From contig CM028927.1 of NCBI GenBank assembly GCA_016801845.1, forward strand, positions 11,620,001-11,684,000: 64,000 nucleotides of DNA, in the 5' to 3' direction. Below, in pieces: positions 1 through 13,460 of the stretch. Each line of letters starts with the position of its first letter. The first letter of the stretch is position 1. Origin of the DNA: Polydactylus sextarius (taxonomy: Eukaryota > Chordata > Actinopteri > Polynemidae). The notes under the pieces are model-generated. The model had not been told where the DNA came from. It did no database searches and saw nothing but the letters and a program-made list of their open reading frames with translations. A program made the translations under genes and the position numbers.

Positions 1-1209
1 ATGAGAGCTAGGACAAAGAAGATGTGAGAGAGAAATGGACAAGTGAACATAAATATGGATGTACAGATATGGTTAAACTGATTATACTATGAATCAGACC
101 ATCCAAAGGGGTCATAAGGGTAATCATGCTGGATATTGTACTGTATCCCATTTTGAATATATGATGAGTAAGAAGTCTGATTAGTTGATATTGTTTTATT
201 TTAAGAGAATCATTACAACAAAGGTTGCAAATTACCTTGCAAATCTTTATTTATCCAAATCGAAACAATCTCCAACCATGCAATATTCTTCCCTTCTCCG
301 TGTTGTGTTCATTTATAATACACTTAACTAACTTGTTGCCGTGACTGAACAGTGCATTTGCACATGTACAGTATGTGCTTGCTTTCTCAGTACGCATTTT
401 AACATTGTGTATTTGTTGTCTTCAACGAGACAGTGAAAAGAGAACAACATCCCACATGCCCCCTTCAGCCGTTCTTGCTTAGCATCATTGATTCATTTTT
501 CTGCCTCGGGGCCCCAATGGGCATGTTGGCTTTCATTTCATGACTTTATCTTCCATGGTCGTAAAGACATCTTGACACACACGGAAAAGCATGCACTCAG
601 AAACACACAAACACAGATGTAGCAAATAAAAATCAAATTTTGCATATAGAACATTGGCAAGTAAATTTTATCGTGGGTTGCTGTGACCGTGTTCAACAGC
701 TACGGGGTTGCAGTAGAGAGCATCTTCAAGGCTCCTTCACTAAACATTTTTCTAATGCGGTGTCTGTAATCCACTAAAGGTATTTATTGCATATACAGTT
801 GTGAGGTCAATAGCTCCTTTTTCATCAGTCAAGTACACTACCATGAAGAAGTGCTGATTATAGACGACTTAAGCAAGTTACTCCTCCGTTTTTCCTCACT
901 ATAAATATACAAAATACAATTATTAGTTGAATTTTATTTTTTATTGCTCCTTTATTCAGAGCTACAAGGAGTCACTTGTGCTTGACAAGGAGAACATAGC
1001 CTCTCTAGACTTTGTTTAGGGTCTAGTGCCTAATTAATAGACTACTTTATTGTCTCTGAATTGTTGACATTTGACACTAGAGCTTACAACATTACTTGTG
1101 TACACGAGGACAAACTGTCCTTTGAACGCCCTTATCATATAAATGGCTCACTACTATTACCTTCAGTTACATGCATAGCAATCAGATGGTATAAAAATCA
1201 GCTAAATCT
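1..1209. other. Gene-free AT-rich sequence
   Basis: No exon, RNA gene or repeat family recognised on either strand. Confidence 0.6.
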
Positions 1210-1710
1210 GTGCAGTGGGACTCCTTTTTGAGCAGTCGCCCGTGAACTTGGTGAACCAGAAAGCGTGTGATGGAGAACACTTAGACCCTCTCATCCATTT
1301 CACATTTGTTCCAATCAATTATTGAAGTAGACAGCCAATTACAAATGAGAGGATTTGAGTGCCTGGCTTTCGTTTCTCCAAAGGCTTGCATTAAACGTCT
1401 CTTGGTGGTGAATAATTGGTGCGATTAATTTACTGTTGGGCGCAAGAGGTGTTTTCATCTGTCCGTCGGCAAACGACCCTCCCTTATATGATTTAAAGTA
1501 TTAAGATCAGGGAGAGGGGTTGGGCTCGTCAGCAAGCTATAACAGGTTGAGATGAAGTTTTAATTGTGTTTTGATCCATGCGATTACATATAGCATTCTA
1601 GTTTTTAATCTGCAATTACTCCCTTCTTTGTCGCCCTAATTGGGATGGTTGAGTAGCATTGCATGCAAATGAGGATAGTTGTAAAAGAGTTGAGTGCAAA
1701 AAATGCATCT
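1210..1710. promoter_or_regulatory. Enhancer-like block with homeodomain sites and a POU octamer
   Basis: Dense TAAT/ATTA cores (around 1314-1325, 1336-1345 and 1408-1432) in non-repetitive sequence, followed by a perfect POU octamer ATGCAAAT at 1663-1670. There are no long frames and no simple repeat. Composition and motif density resemble the conserved non-coding elements that surround developmental transcription-factor genes. Conservation itself was not tested. Confidence 0.4.
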
Positions 1711-4700
1711 CCCATTTGATGTATTCACGCCGTTGTGATGAGGTGGGAGTTTTTTTTTTTTTTTTCATCTTCCTGTTTGCCATTGATTAGACTCACAATT
1801 TGTTTAATTTGATGGTCAGATTGACAGGAAAGTAATTTATCTGTCTGCACTGAGTGACGGGCCATAACGGACTGACATTCCATGTTGACGCTCCAACTCG
1901 GGATAATTTCCAGCTCACCACTCATCAAGAACACCCACACCATAATGAAAGCTTGAAAAGAGACGTGATGACACCAGATTTACCCACAGTCACTATGATG
2001 TTTTAAGAGTTGCAGTGGTTTTTTGTTTTTTTTTGTTGTTGTTGTTTTTTTCAATGTGAATGGAAAGCCCCTCACACATCTTTTTTTTTTTAGTTGCCTC
2101 CTATTAATATAGGAGGTGACTAAGAGGTGGGCCATTTCTAAATATAGAGAAAGCTAATTATAAAAGAAACATTTTGTCCTTGCTCTAGAACATAAACCAA
2201 ATTAAAAGACCAAACAGGTAGAGGACAGGGACAGGAACCTCTTGGGCTAGTGACCCCCCTCCCCCTTTCCACCCAACATCGAGGGAAGCACAGGTGCACG
2301 AGGTCAGCACCCGTTTTCTCTCGAGACTCCCTTAAGGGTAAATGTGCCTATGATGGAATAGAGTGGCAACAGAACAGACGGGACGACTGCTGTAAGCCCG
2401 CGGCACTCAATCATTTTCGCAGTCTCACAATAGAGCTCCATATCACCAGCTCTCAACAGACTGCCTGCAATGATACATCCACCTGGTAACTTCAGGATGT
2501 AGACACGCTTGCACTGCATCTGTTAGCGGTAGAGTTTGCAAAAAATGGAATGCATTTAATCCTTGTTTTAATTAAGTAGATATGAGCTATCACTGGGGTA
2601 ATGTAGATACAGTGTTTTGAATGTAAAATAGCAGAATATTTAAGTGGTGTTTGTATGGGCCACATGTAGTTTTGGTTGTGCTATAGTCACTGCCAATCAT
2701 TCAAATACATTGAAATAATATTGTCCTTTAACAATTATATAGCGATAGGATAACTTGTAAAAAAGATTTAATGTAAGCTCATACATTTGGTGATTAAAGA
2801 TGAGATATGCAAGATAATATGTCAGAAACTGCAAAAAAGGAGTTATAGCCTTATACTTGTCATACTCTCATTTAAAAGTGAAATGTGAAGAATTCGATTC
2901 ACCCAATGAGACAGAAGGTGGGAGTTTGTACTGTCAATTTTAGCCTGTTACCAATTTTGGCACTCGGAGGAGTGGGGGGCTGTCATTCCTTGTGTTGGGT
3001 CGAATTCTCAATGATTTTATCTGTTTCCACCCAAATGGTGGAAACAGATAAAACTACCTACTATAGCGTCACATGGTGAGATGTGTCGAGAGGACTTTAA
3101 GACGATGGGCCTTGAAAAACATTTACATGTGAATGTGAGATTTATCAATTTGGGGATGCACCTGAAGTAATGACTAAAGCTTGATATTTTGGATCAAGTG
3201 TAAAAGCAATAAGGGAGAGGCAATGACTAATATGACTCTTTTCAGGATTAATTATATAAGCTCCTTTTAAATCCTGTAATCCTCAACTACTGGAATGATG
3301 TTCTAGATAATGAAAATCCAAAGCAGTGTGTTTACAAACTGTTACAACAAAAGACAACCACAAAACCAAACTGTTATTTTGATATATGAACAAGTCTGTG
3401 TATGCAAAGACAAAAAAGTATGCCACTGAGTTACCTTCATGTCATTCAGGCTCACGGGTTGAAAGAATGTGATATGTAACATATGCAAGGCTTTGCATGC
3501 AGATGTGACACCATATGTCTTCATTTGACAGAGGGTTGACTCTGTCAGAATCCTATCATGCTAATTTGAAATTTTGGTCCATACAAGAGCACACAGACCA
3601 TGAGAAAAATCAGGCATCTCTTTGCATTGCATGTGTGTAGTAAGATCTATTGTCTGACCCTAGCACGCCTCAAACCACCACCATCATAAGAAACATGCAT
3701 ACACACTCTACATCAACCCTCGTCTACTTGTTTTATTCACATCCCTGAATCCAACTTGCTAGTATTCAATCATTTTGATTAAAAGACTGATTTTGTCCTG
3801 AAACTGTGCAGGAGTTGGAAGCCCCACCAGCCAATGACATTTGAGGATTCATATATTTTCATAAACTTTTAACAATGTCAATGGGACATGTCTTCAATCT
3901 TAGCCTCACAGTGGCAAAGGCACTCGATCTTTCTTTAGCTCTCGACAGAACATTTGAATATGAGCATAGGATTATTAATGTGACAGTTCACGGGGGAAGC
4001 ATCACAGGGAGATTCAGAGGGAGAGTGGTTTTTGCAGGTAGGTTTTTAAAAGGGGAGAAGCACAGAATATTTTACCTCATTGAAATCATTCAGATGTGCA
4101 TGGCACACTTTTACTGAATTCTCATAATGATAGCTTGATCTGTAATGTTCTAGTAGTTACCATGAGTCAGCATGTCAACAGCTGTAACTTCAGGCAATAA
4201 GAGGCGATGTGTTGCAGAGAATGTTAGCACTGAAATGAACAGTAACATTACTTGTCAACAAGTGTTACACTTGTATTTAATATTCTGTTTACTACATTAA
4301 GGTCTCAATTATACTCCCTTGTGGGTGGGCAGAGATGTGCAGTTCTTGTTATACTTATTTCTAGACCACTTGGATTCTACTTGGAGTCCACTGGGAGGGG
4401 TGCATGTGCACTTGGTGCCCTTGTAGCATAATGGCTGTACTGACACAGCGAATTGGAGAGAACATGGGTGTGGGCATAGAATCTAGCCAAAAATATTTCA
4501 TGACTTGACTTCTCCTACTTGTGGGAAAGTGTAACACCAGTATAACTATCTTTACTTTATGGGGCACATTCATACAACAAGGCACAAGTAAGCTCCGTTT
4601 CATCAGCTATGTCTATGGTAACTGAGCAAACGGCATGTGTTGTGTAAAGCTATATGATGCCTTAAAAAGTCTTGTAAAAGACCAATTCCTGTAACTTTCT

Positions 4701-6364
4701 TGAAGAAAAGTATGACTAAATACTAATTTTATTTCTCTTTGTGCACAGCCAAGCAGTCATTAACCTGCACTAGTACTTAGCTTGCTTTATATGAAGAAAG
4801 CTTCCAAGAAAATAATTCCCTTTCTTTTTTTCTTTTTACAAACCATGACTGACATGCTGAAATGTTAAGCATTTTAATTGGAGAAAAATTGACAATGAAT
4901 ATAAATAATGAGTTTATATGAAACTAACTCTAATATTAGGGCCTAGAATTAACATAGAATTGTCTCAGGATTTAACAGCATTTAAAAATAGGAATGTATG
5001 GCGAATACATATTCCTTAAATCAGGTACTCAATCATGCATACAGTGTCCTGCAAAAACTTTGCCACTGGCCTTTACAGTTTCAATCAGCACAGCAATTCT
5101 TTACTCTATTATTATAAGATGTGATGCGTAAACCATGAAAAACAAGTACATTTCTTGCCCAGCTGCAACCCTCAACTCCCTAAAGCACAGCGGCTCAGCC
5201 CCTGTGTTCTACTTTGTATCATATTATTGCATTCAGCAAGTTTTTGTGTTCCTCCTCATCTGTTTGTCGTCCTTACGGACACTCACGTCTTCCCACCTTT
5301 CCGCCTCCTGCCTCCTATCTCCTTCCTCCTTCCTCTCTTTATTCTTGTGTATCACAGCTTTCTTGTCATAAGAATGAATTGAATTTGTCCCCTTCAGTGC
5401 AAACAACAATAGACAGAGTAGGGACCTTCAGGAAAACAAATCGCCACCTCCTGTCCCTGTTGGGGATTGGATGTATGTGTGTCTGTGCACGTGTGCACAT
5501 GTATTGCTGATGAGGCTGAGGGGGCAGATGAGGAACAGGCCTATGCCAAAGAGGTACCCAGGGTCATTTATTAACATGTCATCCTCACAGTGTCTGTTGA
5601 ACCAGCAAGAGATCCAGACAAATGATGTTAATAATAATAAGTAGCCCTGTGGTGAGACTATGAGGTCTGCACTCCTGTCCGTGTTGAGCACCTGATGCTT
5701 ATTATTAAAATAAAAAGGTGATAAGTTAATGTCTGCAGTACTGTATGTAGCATTGCAGTGGCCTTTGTATGTGCTTAAAATAGATGCTTCATTTTCTCCT
5801 CCTTTTATGTATATTATTACCTCTGTGCCTCAGGGCATTTGTAACAGGACAGTCTGTAGGTGAATTCCCAGCGGTTTTAATGCCAAAAAAGTCCTCCTTG
5901 CTCTATATACATTAGTTGTGTCAAAGGCTCAAATTAAAGGTACATACAACATCCAACAAAAGAGATGGAGTTGGTGACAAAGAGCCTAAAATGTCAATGA
6001 TCCATGACCAGACACTCCATCACCTTGGGAGGGATGACTAACCCAGCGCACTGAGTGTGATGTTCCCACATTCAAGGACACTCCTTAGATCCTCATTGTA
6101 CGCGATGAAATATGCATTGCTCAGGTATCCTGGAATCTCATGTGATTTGTTCAGCTGTAGTCATAGTTACAAACACTATGCTATTAAAATAGGAGAATTT
6201 TTTTCACCATCACATTTTATTTGACTAGCAGTCATGTATACCAGCAGCCATTCCACCTGATCCCCGAGGGTATTGTTGGTGACCTACTGAGATTGGGTTT
6301 TGCTATAATGTTTACAAATTTGAAATGGATTCATCTTTCCTCTAAATATGCATTTCTGTTGAAA
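1711..6364. other. Gene-free sequence with short A/T runs
   Basis: AT-rich with T-runs at 1750-1766, 2029-2052 and 2082-2091, and one perfect inverted repeat (listed separately). All open frames are short and unlike known proteins. Confidence 0.55.
3015..3053. repeat. Perfect 17-bp inverted repeat with 5-base loop
   Basis: Arms 3015-3031 and 3037-3053 are exact reverse complements around the loop CAAAT. It could form a hairpin or cruciform, or be the core of a small palindromic transposon relic. No flanking duplication was identified. Confidence 0.75.
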
Positions 6365-6990
6365 TTTACTGGTTTTATCCAAGGCGACATACAAGTAAAG
6401 GACAACACTACTACATTTACAGAAAAAAAATACAAGATTAGTGAAAGGGGATCTGATAAGAAGTGTTCCAATGCAGTCTTAAGTGCTAGGAGGGGGTGTT
6501 AGGGTGTAGACAAAGATGGTCTCAGTAGAGCTGAGTCTTTAGAATATTCTTTAAGACAGAGAGAGATTTCCCAACTCTGATCATCATTTGGAAGCTTGTT
6601 CCACCACCAGGGAACCACAAATGAGAGCAGTCTGGACTGAGATTGTCTTGTGTTCAACAATAGACAATGTTCTCTAGAGGAGTGCATCAGTTTGAGTTCA
6701 ACTAAATGGTTGCTGACCCAGAATTCACTCTATGGGAAAACACAAGAAACTAGAATTTGATTTAGGCAGCCATGGGTAGCCAGTGGAGGTCAATAAGCAG
6801 TGGAATGACATGAGTCCTTGTAGGCTTAAGAAAGAGCATATGTGTTGCTCCACTCTGGACCATCTGTTGGGATTCTACTGTGCATGAAGGGAGACCCATC
6901 AGATGTTGCATTGCAGCAATTAGGGCAGGAGAACAACCATGGCCTGAACCAAGAGTCAAGTGATGTACTGAGTCAGGTGAAGCTTGATTT
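6365..6990 (-). pseudogene. Degraded CR1/L2-type LINE: reverse transcriptase C-terminus and 3' tail
   Basis: On the minus strand, 6975-6762 translates to a decayed but clear match to the end of the LINE reverse transcriptase: a THVIPLLIDLHWLPMAA segment, standing for the family's (R)THVTPLL..LHWLPVAA. A stop directly follows that motif. Further on, 6687-6500 gives SRLLSFVVPWWWNKLPNDD, matching the usual RLFS..AP.WWNELP. stretch. The 3' end, 6395-6365, resembles the common fish LINE tail (TGTAAGTCGCTTTGGATAAAA type). Most of the element, including the endonuclease and catalytic core, is missing. It is an old 5'-truncated copy with stops and no activity. Confidence 0.8.
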
Positions 6991-7859
6991 TTCACGTTGT
7001 AGAGTGAAAAGGGGTACAACCAGGAGACAGATGCAACATGGTCAGAGAGGGATAAGAAGGAGTATTCTCAGGATTTTCTGATGAAATCTCTCTCCACTCC
7101 ACTGTTGTACCTCCTTCTAACTAATCACGTTAGCATGTTACTGTTGTCTTATTTTTAAAGCTGCAATTGTCTAAGAACTATTTTCTTAAATAATGCATAT
7201 TAAGACTTATTAAAAATGCATCAACTTAACATTCTCATGTGTTCAACAGTAATGGTAATAATTGGTATAGCTGATGTGACTTAAGCTCATCAAAAATGTA
7301 TCACATTGGTGTCTAATAAATAGAAATGTGTTGTATCACAGAAATGACAAGATACTTGTCATTACATGTCATACTTGTTGAAATATGTTTGTTTGTTTTC
7401 TTGTTAATTGTAATGTGTCTCTGTTAAGAAATGCATTAGAGCTGTTCTAGCTTTTGTTGTAGTATTAGTCTGTCTCATTGCTTAACATTTCAGAAGAAGA
7501 GGTCTGTTGATAGATTTAAATGATCAATCTCCAATGAATATGGAAAGCAAAAGAGCAAAGAAAGCTGATGAATCAGACAGAGAGAGGGAGAAAGTGAATC
7601 TCAGTGGAAAGTAAAGCTTGTTGGAATTAATAAAATGGCAGAACATGTCACTAGGTTTCAATAGTATTGAAATCCACAACTTGTAACATTCACTGGAGTC
7701 AGTCATTTTCATGCAGCATTCATAATCATATCATACAAAAGCGTTTTGTAAAGGGGGCAAGCTCAAACCTAATTCTCACATAATAGCCCCATTGACAACA
7801 TAGTAATTCAACCTCAGTACACGACCAGTGGAGGTCTGTTGCAGGCATTCAGACCACAA
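6991..7859. other. Gene-free sequence
   Basis: AT-rich; nothing recognised beyond possible extra LINE remnant up to about 7080. Confidence 0.5.
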
Positions 7860-8090
7860 GAATATTCCTTTTGTAACCACATTTAATTAATTGCAGAGGA
7901 AGGTAAAACACAAAGACAAAATGGCTCAGCTTTAATTGGCTTGACCGAACATTTTCATTACAGACAGAATATATCTCTCTCAGACAGTTTCAAAGGCCAA
8001 ACTTATTCTTTTCAGGAATTATTGTGCTTTATAGCGGTTCACTTGATTTGTGGCCATTTTATGCACGAGAAAGGGAAAGACATGAATGGA
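7860..8090. promoter_or_regulatory. Enhancer-like block
   Basis: Non-repetitive sequence with TTTAATTAATTG (paired homeodomain cores near 7882), ACAAAGACAAA (Sox/TCF-like), TTTAATTGGC near 7931 and TCAAAGGCC near 7989. Motif grouping is seen; enhancer function is inferred. Confidence 0.35.
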
Positions 8091-8489
8091 GAAATACAAA
8101 CTTAGTGCAAAGACTTGTGATCAAGTTCGGCAACTTAAATCTATTCACTTTGCTGTCTTAGGCTATGTAGGTAACAAGACGTTCAAAATTTTAACAAATT
8201 TACAACTGTGTAAAAACAGGATTTATTAAAACTAGCAACATTCTTACTCTCGCTGTGGCCCTGGTATTGGTGATTATAAAATCAGAATCCTGGAAAAACA
8301 TAGAGTATCAGTCTCAAGACACAGCTGAAATAAGTTAACTTCTATTTCTTACATACATACACATATTTTCCTTGTGTCACTTGCCTTCAATTTGTCACAT
8401 TATAGGCAATCTAAATATAAATGCCTTGAATTGGTATTTTTGTCTTTCTGCATACGGTCTACACTTATATCAGATATCCGTTTAATTTA

Positions 8490-8710
8490 TTAGGTAAAGG
8501 AGCCTGGTGAATCTGCATTTCCCGAGGCTTTCTCGGTAAAATTAGCATTCCATTAGCTGCTACATTTTACAGCTGTCATTCAGATTTACCTGTGGTTATG
8601 AGCAAATATGCTACACTGCTATTGTAAGCCTTATCCTAGTGCAATAAACTGAATGTTCATGCAAATTCCGAGCCGTTCAGTGGTGATTATGATAAGTGCG
8701 GTAATCTCCT
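8490..8710. promoter_or_regulatory. Enhancer-like block with a POU octamer
   Basis: High-complexity stretch with several ATTA cores (around 8541-8553) and a perfect octamer ATGCAAAT at 8659-8666. It is the second octamer-bearing block in the desert after the one near 1663. Confidence 0.4.
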
Positions 8711-9899
8711 TATCTCATCACACTCTCTTTGGTTACTGAAATGTGCTATGAAATGCATCAATACACTTAGAAATTGAGCAAAACTGCAACTAATGCCACA
8801 GTCTTTCTCCCTTATGTTTCCCTTGCAACATTATGCTGATGGTGTGGAACTACACCAACTACATCAATCACAAAGTTGGAATCTGCTATAAGTGCAGTTA
8901 TCAGTGCAGTTATTTTATCGCAGATGCAGAAGAAATGTGTAAGCCTTGTTTCACACTTGTTTTACCAGCTGGCTGCCTTATATTTCCATGCAGCTTCAAT
9001 AGTGACAAATATTTGCGAGGCCCCGTGTTGCTTTTTACTGTGGTCGGATGAATCCTTTGTAAAGAGTTGGTCAGACTTACACCGCGTGAAAAAGACAACA
9101 ACAGCTAATCTGCCCGGTAACAAACAAGCAACGATAAACATCAACATTTTATAGCATTTCAGTCACAAACTTCATGTTTAGTAGCCACTCAATGCTAATC
9201 ACACGGTGAAGTAACTCGACCTGTTGTTGTTATAGAAGATGGTGATACATTTTGTTATTTGCTGGTAAGTCACTCTGTGACCTCTGTGACTTTGCAATAA
9301 ATCATACCTTTCCTTCAATATATGAGCAGATATCTGTTATATCATCTGTGCAAGGACATTGGCTACAATAGCGGCAGAGTGGCAGACACAATAAATATTA
9401 TTTAAGGACTCAACATGTCACCTGTAAATACCCATAAATGCCATTACCTCACTTCATAGCATGCAGCCATAAACAAGTGATAAATAGAGTCTTCCAGTGC
9501 ATCAGTACAACAGGTTTCTAAGAGCCCATTGATTTTGGATTTGAGAGTGTGTGTTAATGTTGAGCACTTACAGCAACTTGCTGACAGTACAGCAAATGCT
9601 CCCACATAAGCTATTAGCGCCTTGTTAATGCTTTCAACGTCTTTACACATAAGCCAAGGTCACATATTTTTCTCAGTTCTGTCACGTGTCACAAACAGAT
9701 TTGAGATTATATAAATGAAAACATACTGAGATAGAAAAAAAAGAAAAGTTTTGTGGTTAATTATGCCACATAATTCAATTTTGATTAATAATTAATGTCT
9801 CCTTTCCTAACTAAATATCTATAATTAATCAACAAGTCATAGTAAGAGAGTAGGCTAATTGGTTTGAAAACAGAAACTTGAATACTTAATTCATACATG
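8711..9899. other. Gene-free sequence
   Basis: No exon or repeat family recognised. Short overlapping frames around 8830-9150 on both strands show no protein similarity I know. Confidence 0.5.
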
Positions 9900-10230
9900 A
9901 GGTTGACATCGCTAATTGCGAGAGTAATCAAAGCTCCACCCTTTGGGATTTGACGAAGAGATTGGTAAATGGGGGTTAGCGTGATCCTTCACAGCATTAT
10001 CATGACAGCTCCATTTATAACCAGATGGATATCACCAATGACGAAAACAGTAAATGGCAAAAGCCTTGCTGCATTAGGCTGTCGGTATGATAAACGCCAC
10101 TGATTGAATCATTCAAGCAGTTTCACTTAAGACTAACTTGTAGCTGTTTTCTCAAGTCTCTTAAGCAGCATGCGAACAGTCTAATGCCTCTGTCAGCACG
10201 TGAACACCTGCTTGTAGCTGCTGTAACATG
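9900..10230. promoter_or_regulatory. Enhancer-like block
   Basis: Non-repetitive, moderate-GC sequence in an AT-rich setting, with GCTAATTGCGAG, AATCAAAGCTCC (TCF-like), CCATTTATAACC and TGATAAACGCC words. It ends before an A-run near 10257. Confidence 0.38.
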
Positions 10231-12719
10231 AGATCCAAAACCACATTAAAACAAAAGAAAAAAAAAAACAGATATGGTTATATAAGACATGGTTTTCCTG
10301 TGCAACATTCATATTAAATAAGGACAGTTTTAAAGCTGGTGAGCAAATCACATGAAAGCATGAAAACAACACTTCTAAAATGTAAATTCTACATCTAGAA
10401 AACCAAAACTTAACATTTTAAATAGGCTACCCTGTTTCACTGTTGCAAAGAGTTAATAGTGACCAAAATGTGTTAGTCCAATGCTATAAATAGTTTGCAG
10501 ATAACATATAATTTACTTTTGTGACCCACTGTTAAAGATTTACATCCCTAGTGAGAATAAATTGACCTGGGTCTCATTGCCACAGATCAGGTCGTAAAAC
10601 TAGAAGGTACTGAGAGGGAGACTTGAAATGTTTTCAAAGTTCACTGGTAATAAAGATACAAAAGTGTTAAAACAAAACAAAGACACTATTCTATCATACA
10701 TGTATTCTGCTTCCATCTCAGGTCTTACGTGATTTCAGAACATCTTTAAAACTACCTCACAGAAGCTTTAAAAACTATTTAAATGAGTTTTCAGCTCTAT
10801 GTGTGTGTGTGTGCGCGCGTGTGTGTGCGTGCATGCGCGCTTTGGTGTATGTGCATGTGTAAAATAACTGTTAACACATGACTTCTGTTAATGGCTGATT
10901 TGCACGGGGCAAGTGTCTTCCAAATTTCAGGAATGGGAGTGTCATACTCCATTTATGCATTGTCATCACACTAAAAGCCTATCATCCGTTACATATAACT
11001 TCCAATACAGATACTTGAGTATTATCGTGGCTCCAGACAAAGAAAGTCTCAGCTGTGCGAAGCAGAATAAAGACCATGGGTGTGATCTCAGTTTCAGGTG
11101 AAAGCTGATTTCAAATGCAGCTGGGCCCAACAAGTTTGTAGAGTAATGTACCTAATCCTCCATCTTTTCATATGCTGAGGAAGTAACTGATATGATTACT
11201 TTATATAAACGGGCCTCACATTTATTTATCCTTTTTATTGCAGCCTATGCTGTCCTTGAAGTGGCACCCTTTATTCATTCACTTCTTTTTGTGTCAATTT
11301 TTTCTTTAATTGGACATCTATTTTTGTCGCCAAACAAGATTTATTACCGGTGTACGAGTGAGAGTGAACTTGGTTGAAATTAGAATACTTTATGTCCATG
11401 ACATGGGCACATCCGTGGAGGGGCTGCAACCTTGTAGGTTGTTCCCCGCTGAAGGCGAAGGTGTCTGTGTGAGTGCACGTTGGAGACATACTGTACGTAT
11501 ATAGAAAGAGCAGAAACCTGGAAAAAGTCAAGAGTGTGTGAGTGTGCGTGAGAAAGGGAGTGAGGGATTTTCTGGGGGAATGTAGGGGACACTTTACTGA
11601 TACAACTCCACTGACCTGAATTCACTGTTGGGGTGTTTTATCTGCTTAACAGTGTCACCTTCAGTACCTGGTGGGGTAAACAGTCATTCAGTGTTAACAT
11701 AGCAAAGAAATGACTAAGCTCAGTAGCTTTAAAGCTAGTGATGGTAAATATTAAGCCAGTCAGTGGGTGAAATATCAGATCATATAAAACATATCTTTAA
11801 AAAAAACAATGTTTTTGAACTGATGCAACTGATCATTGTTAATGTGCTGTTTCCTATTAATACATTTGTGTTTTAATGACTTTTTAATCTGATTATTGTA
11901 AATGCCTCCCAGCTCATTTATTCACTAATTTGATGTTTGTCTTAATTCCAGCACTTCAATAGTTTCTGTTTAGGTTTTATATTTATTATGGCCAAAGAAT
12001 GAGATCACCATTCATCTACAAGGTGTGTATACTACAATCAAACATTCAGGTCTTGATTTGCGTTTGCTGGTGGATAAGCAACACACGCCAGCTGCTCGAC
12101 TTACACAGTTGGAGAAGCAAGACAGAAGTTTGATTTATGCCTCGTTGTTTGTTTCCAAAAGTATGTCCCACTTCTTTTGTTACAGGAGCAAATGCTTTTC
12201 GGATGAGGATTCTGTGTTTGTGGAATGTAACCCTATCTTGGATAATGAGTTTGGCCCAGGTTGCTAGAGCGTAAATGTCCCCAAATCTAATAAAGAACAA
12301 GACAACACTGCCACTAACATTTCTTTAAACTTAGATATAGCAGCATCCAAGACCAGTTTCACCTCAGTGGGAGATATTACACATTAGATGTGCAGCCATG
12401 AACAGGGCTTTTATTTTCAATGACTCCACCCACACAAAATATTATGGTATTTAGAAAGAGTCAGTGGCTGTGATGTGCCAGCCAAGATGTGAATGACTTT
12501 GTAGAGAACTGATATGAGTCAATGCTATGATACAATATACCATTTTGTTCTGATCCTTTCGCTACTCACTTTATCTTCCAAATAAAAGCAAATGCACAAT
12601 TGTCTGAAATGTTGAGAAAATTTCCTTCTTTCATAAGAGCTCAATAAGAGTTTAAATGCATTCTTTCATTCTGTCCATCATCTCTGTGTTTTATGTACCA
12701 CATGTGGGTTAAAGGGCTA
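10231..12719. other. Gene-free sequence with one (GT)n/(GC)n tract
   Basis: AT-rich. No coding exon or RNA gene seen. The alternating tract at 10798-10840 is listed separately. Confidence 0.5.
10798..10840 (+). repeat. Alternating purine-pyrimidine tract (GT)n with CG steps
   Basis: About 43 bases of near-perfect TG/CG alternation, including three GCGCGC-type segments. This is the sequence type most prone to Z-DNA. Confidence 0.75.
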
Positions 12720-13460
12720 ATTTTGATAATTGATTTTAAGTGTTGTATGACAGGTCCCCTGATGTGATGTGAGCTCTTAAACGCCCGTTCACCAGCAGCC
12801 GGTGATTGATCCGTCTGATCGATAGCCTGGTTAGTGCATGTAGAGGCCTCATGTTCAGGAGTACTGGTGAGCGAGAGAGTTGGTTTCTTACTGTTTACTT
12901 ACCACTGCTTTGTCTGTTGGGTGTCTTGAGTTTCTCCTTTATGTTATAATGGTAAGGAAATGACACTTGGGCTCCTCCTTTAGGCAAATTTTCCATAAAC
13001 GACCAAACGAGAGAGAGGGTATTATTCTGTTTGGAAACCGTTTTAATTAATGCAAACGTTACTCCTCACAAACACGCCCACATTCTGCCATGTTGTTTAC
13101 GACCTGTAACCTTCTATCAGAGCTGTGAATGAGAGTTGATAAGGCCACAGTGAAAGAGAATGGTATTTCAAAGGAATGTAACATGGCCGTAGAAACCTCT
13201 AATCTCCCTCTCTGCCCCCTCCCCCTACACACACCACCACCTATTTGACCATTTCCTCGTTGCTGCCAACTTCATGAGCATCAGATTACTAACAAAAAAA
13301 TCAGCCTTCGTCACAGCTGAGGCTCATGCTCGCCAAGCTGGCAGGCTTTGGCGACGGGCATCGTTCGAATGTGTCCGCTCTGATATTTCCCCTCTATCTC
13401 CCATGACCTGATAATGTGAACCCTCTAATGAAGCTATTGTGTGCCTGTCCAAAGCCATTG
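12720..13460. promoter_or_regulatory. Cluster of enhancer-like blocks
   Basis: Three high-complexity stretches (about 12720-12850, 13000-13200 and 13250-13460) separated by short simpler DNA. Words include GATAATTGATT, GGTGATTGATCC, GTTTTAATTAATGCAAAC and TCATGAGCATCAGATTAC. Frames here show no protein similarity. Regulatory role inferred. Confidence 0.4.
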
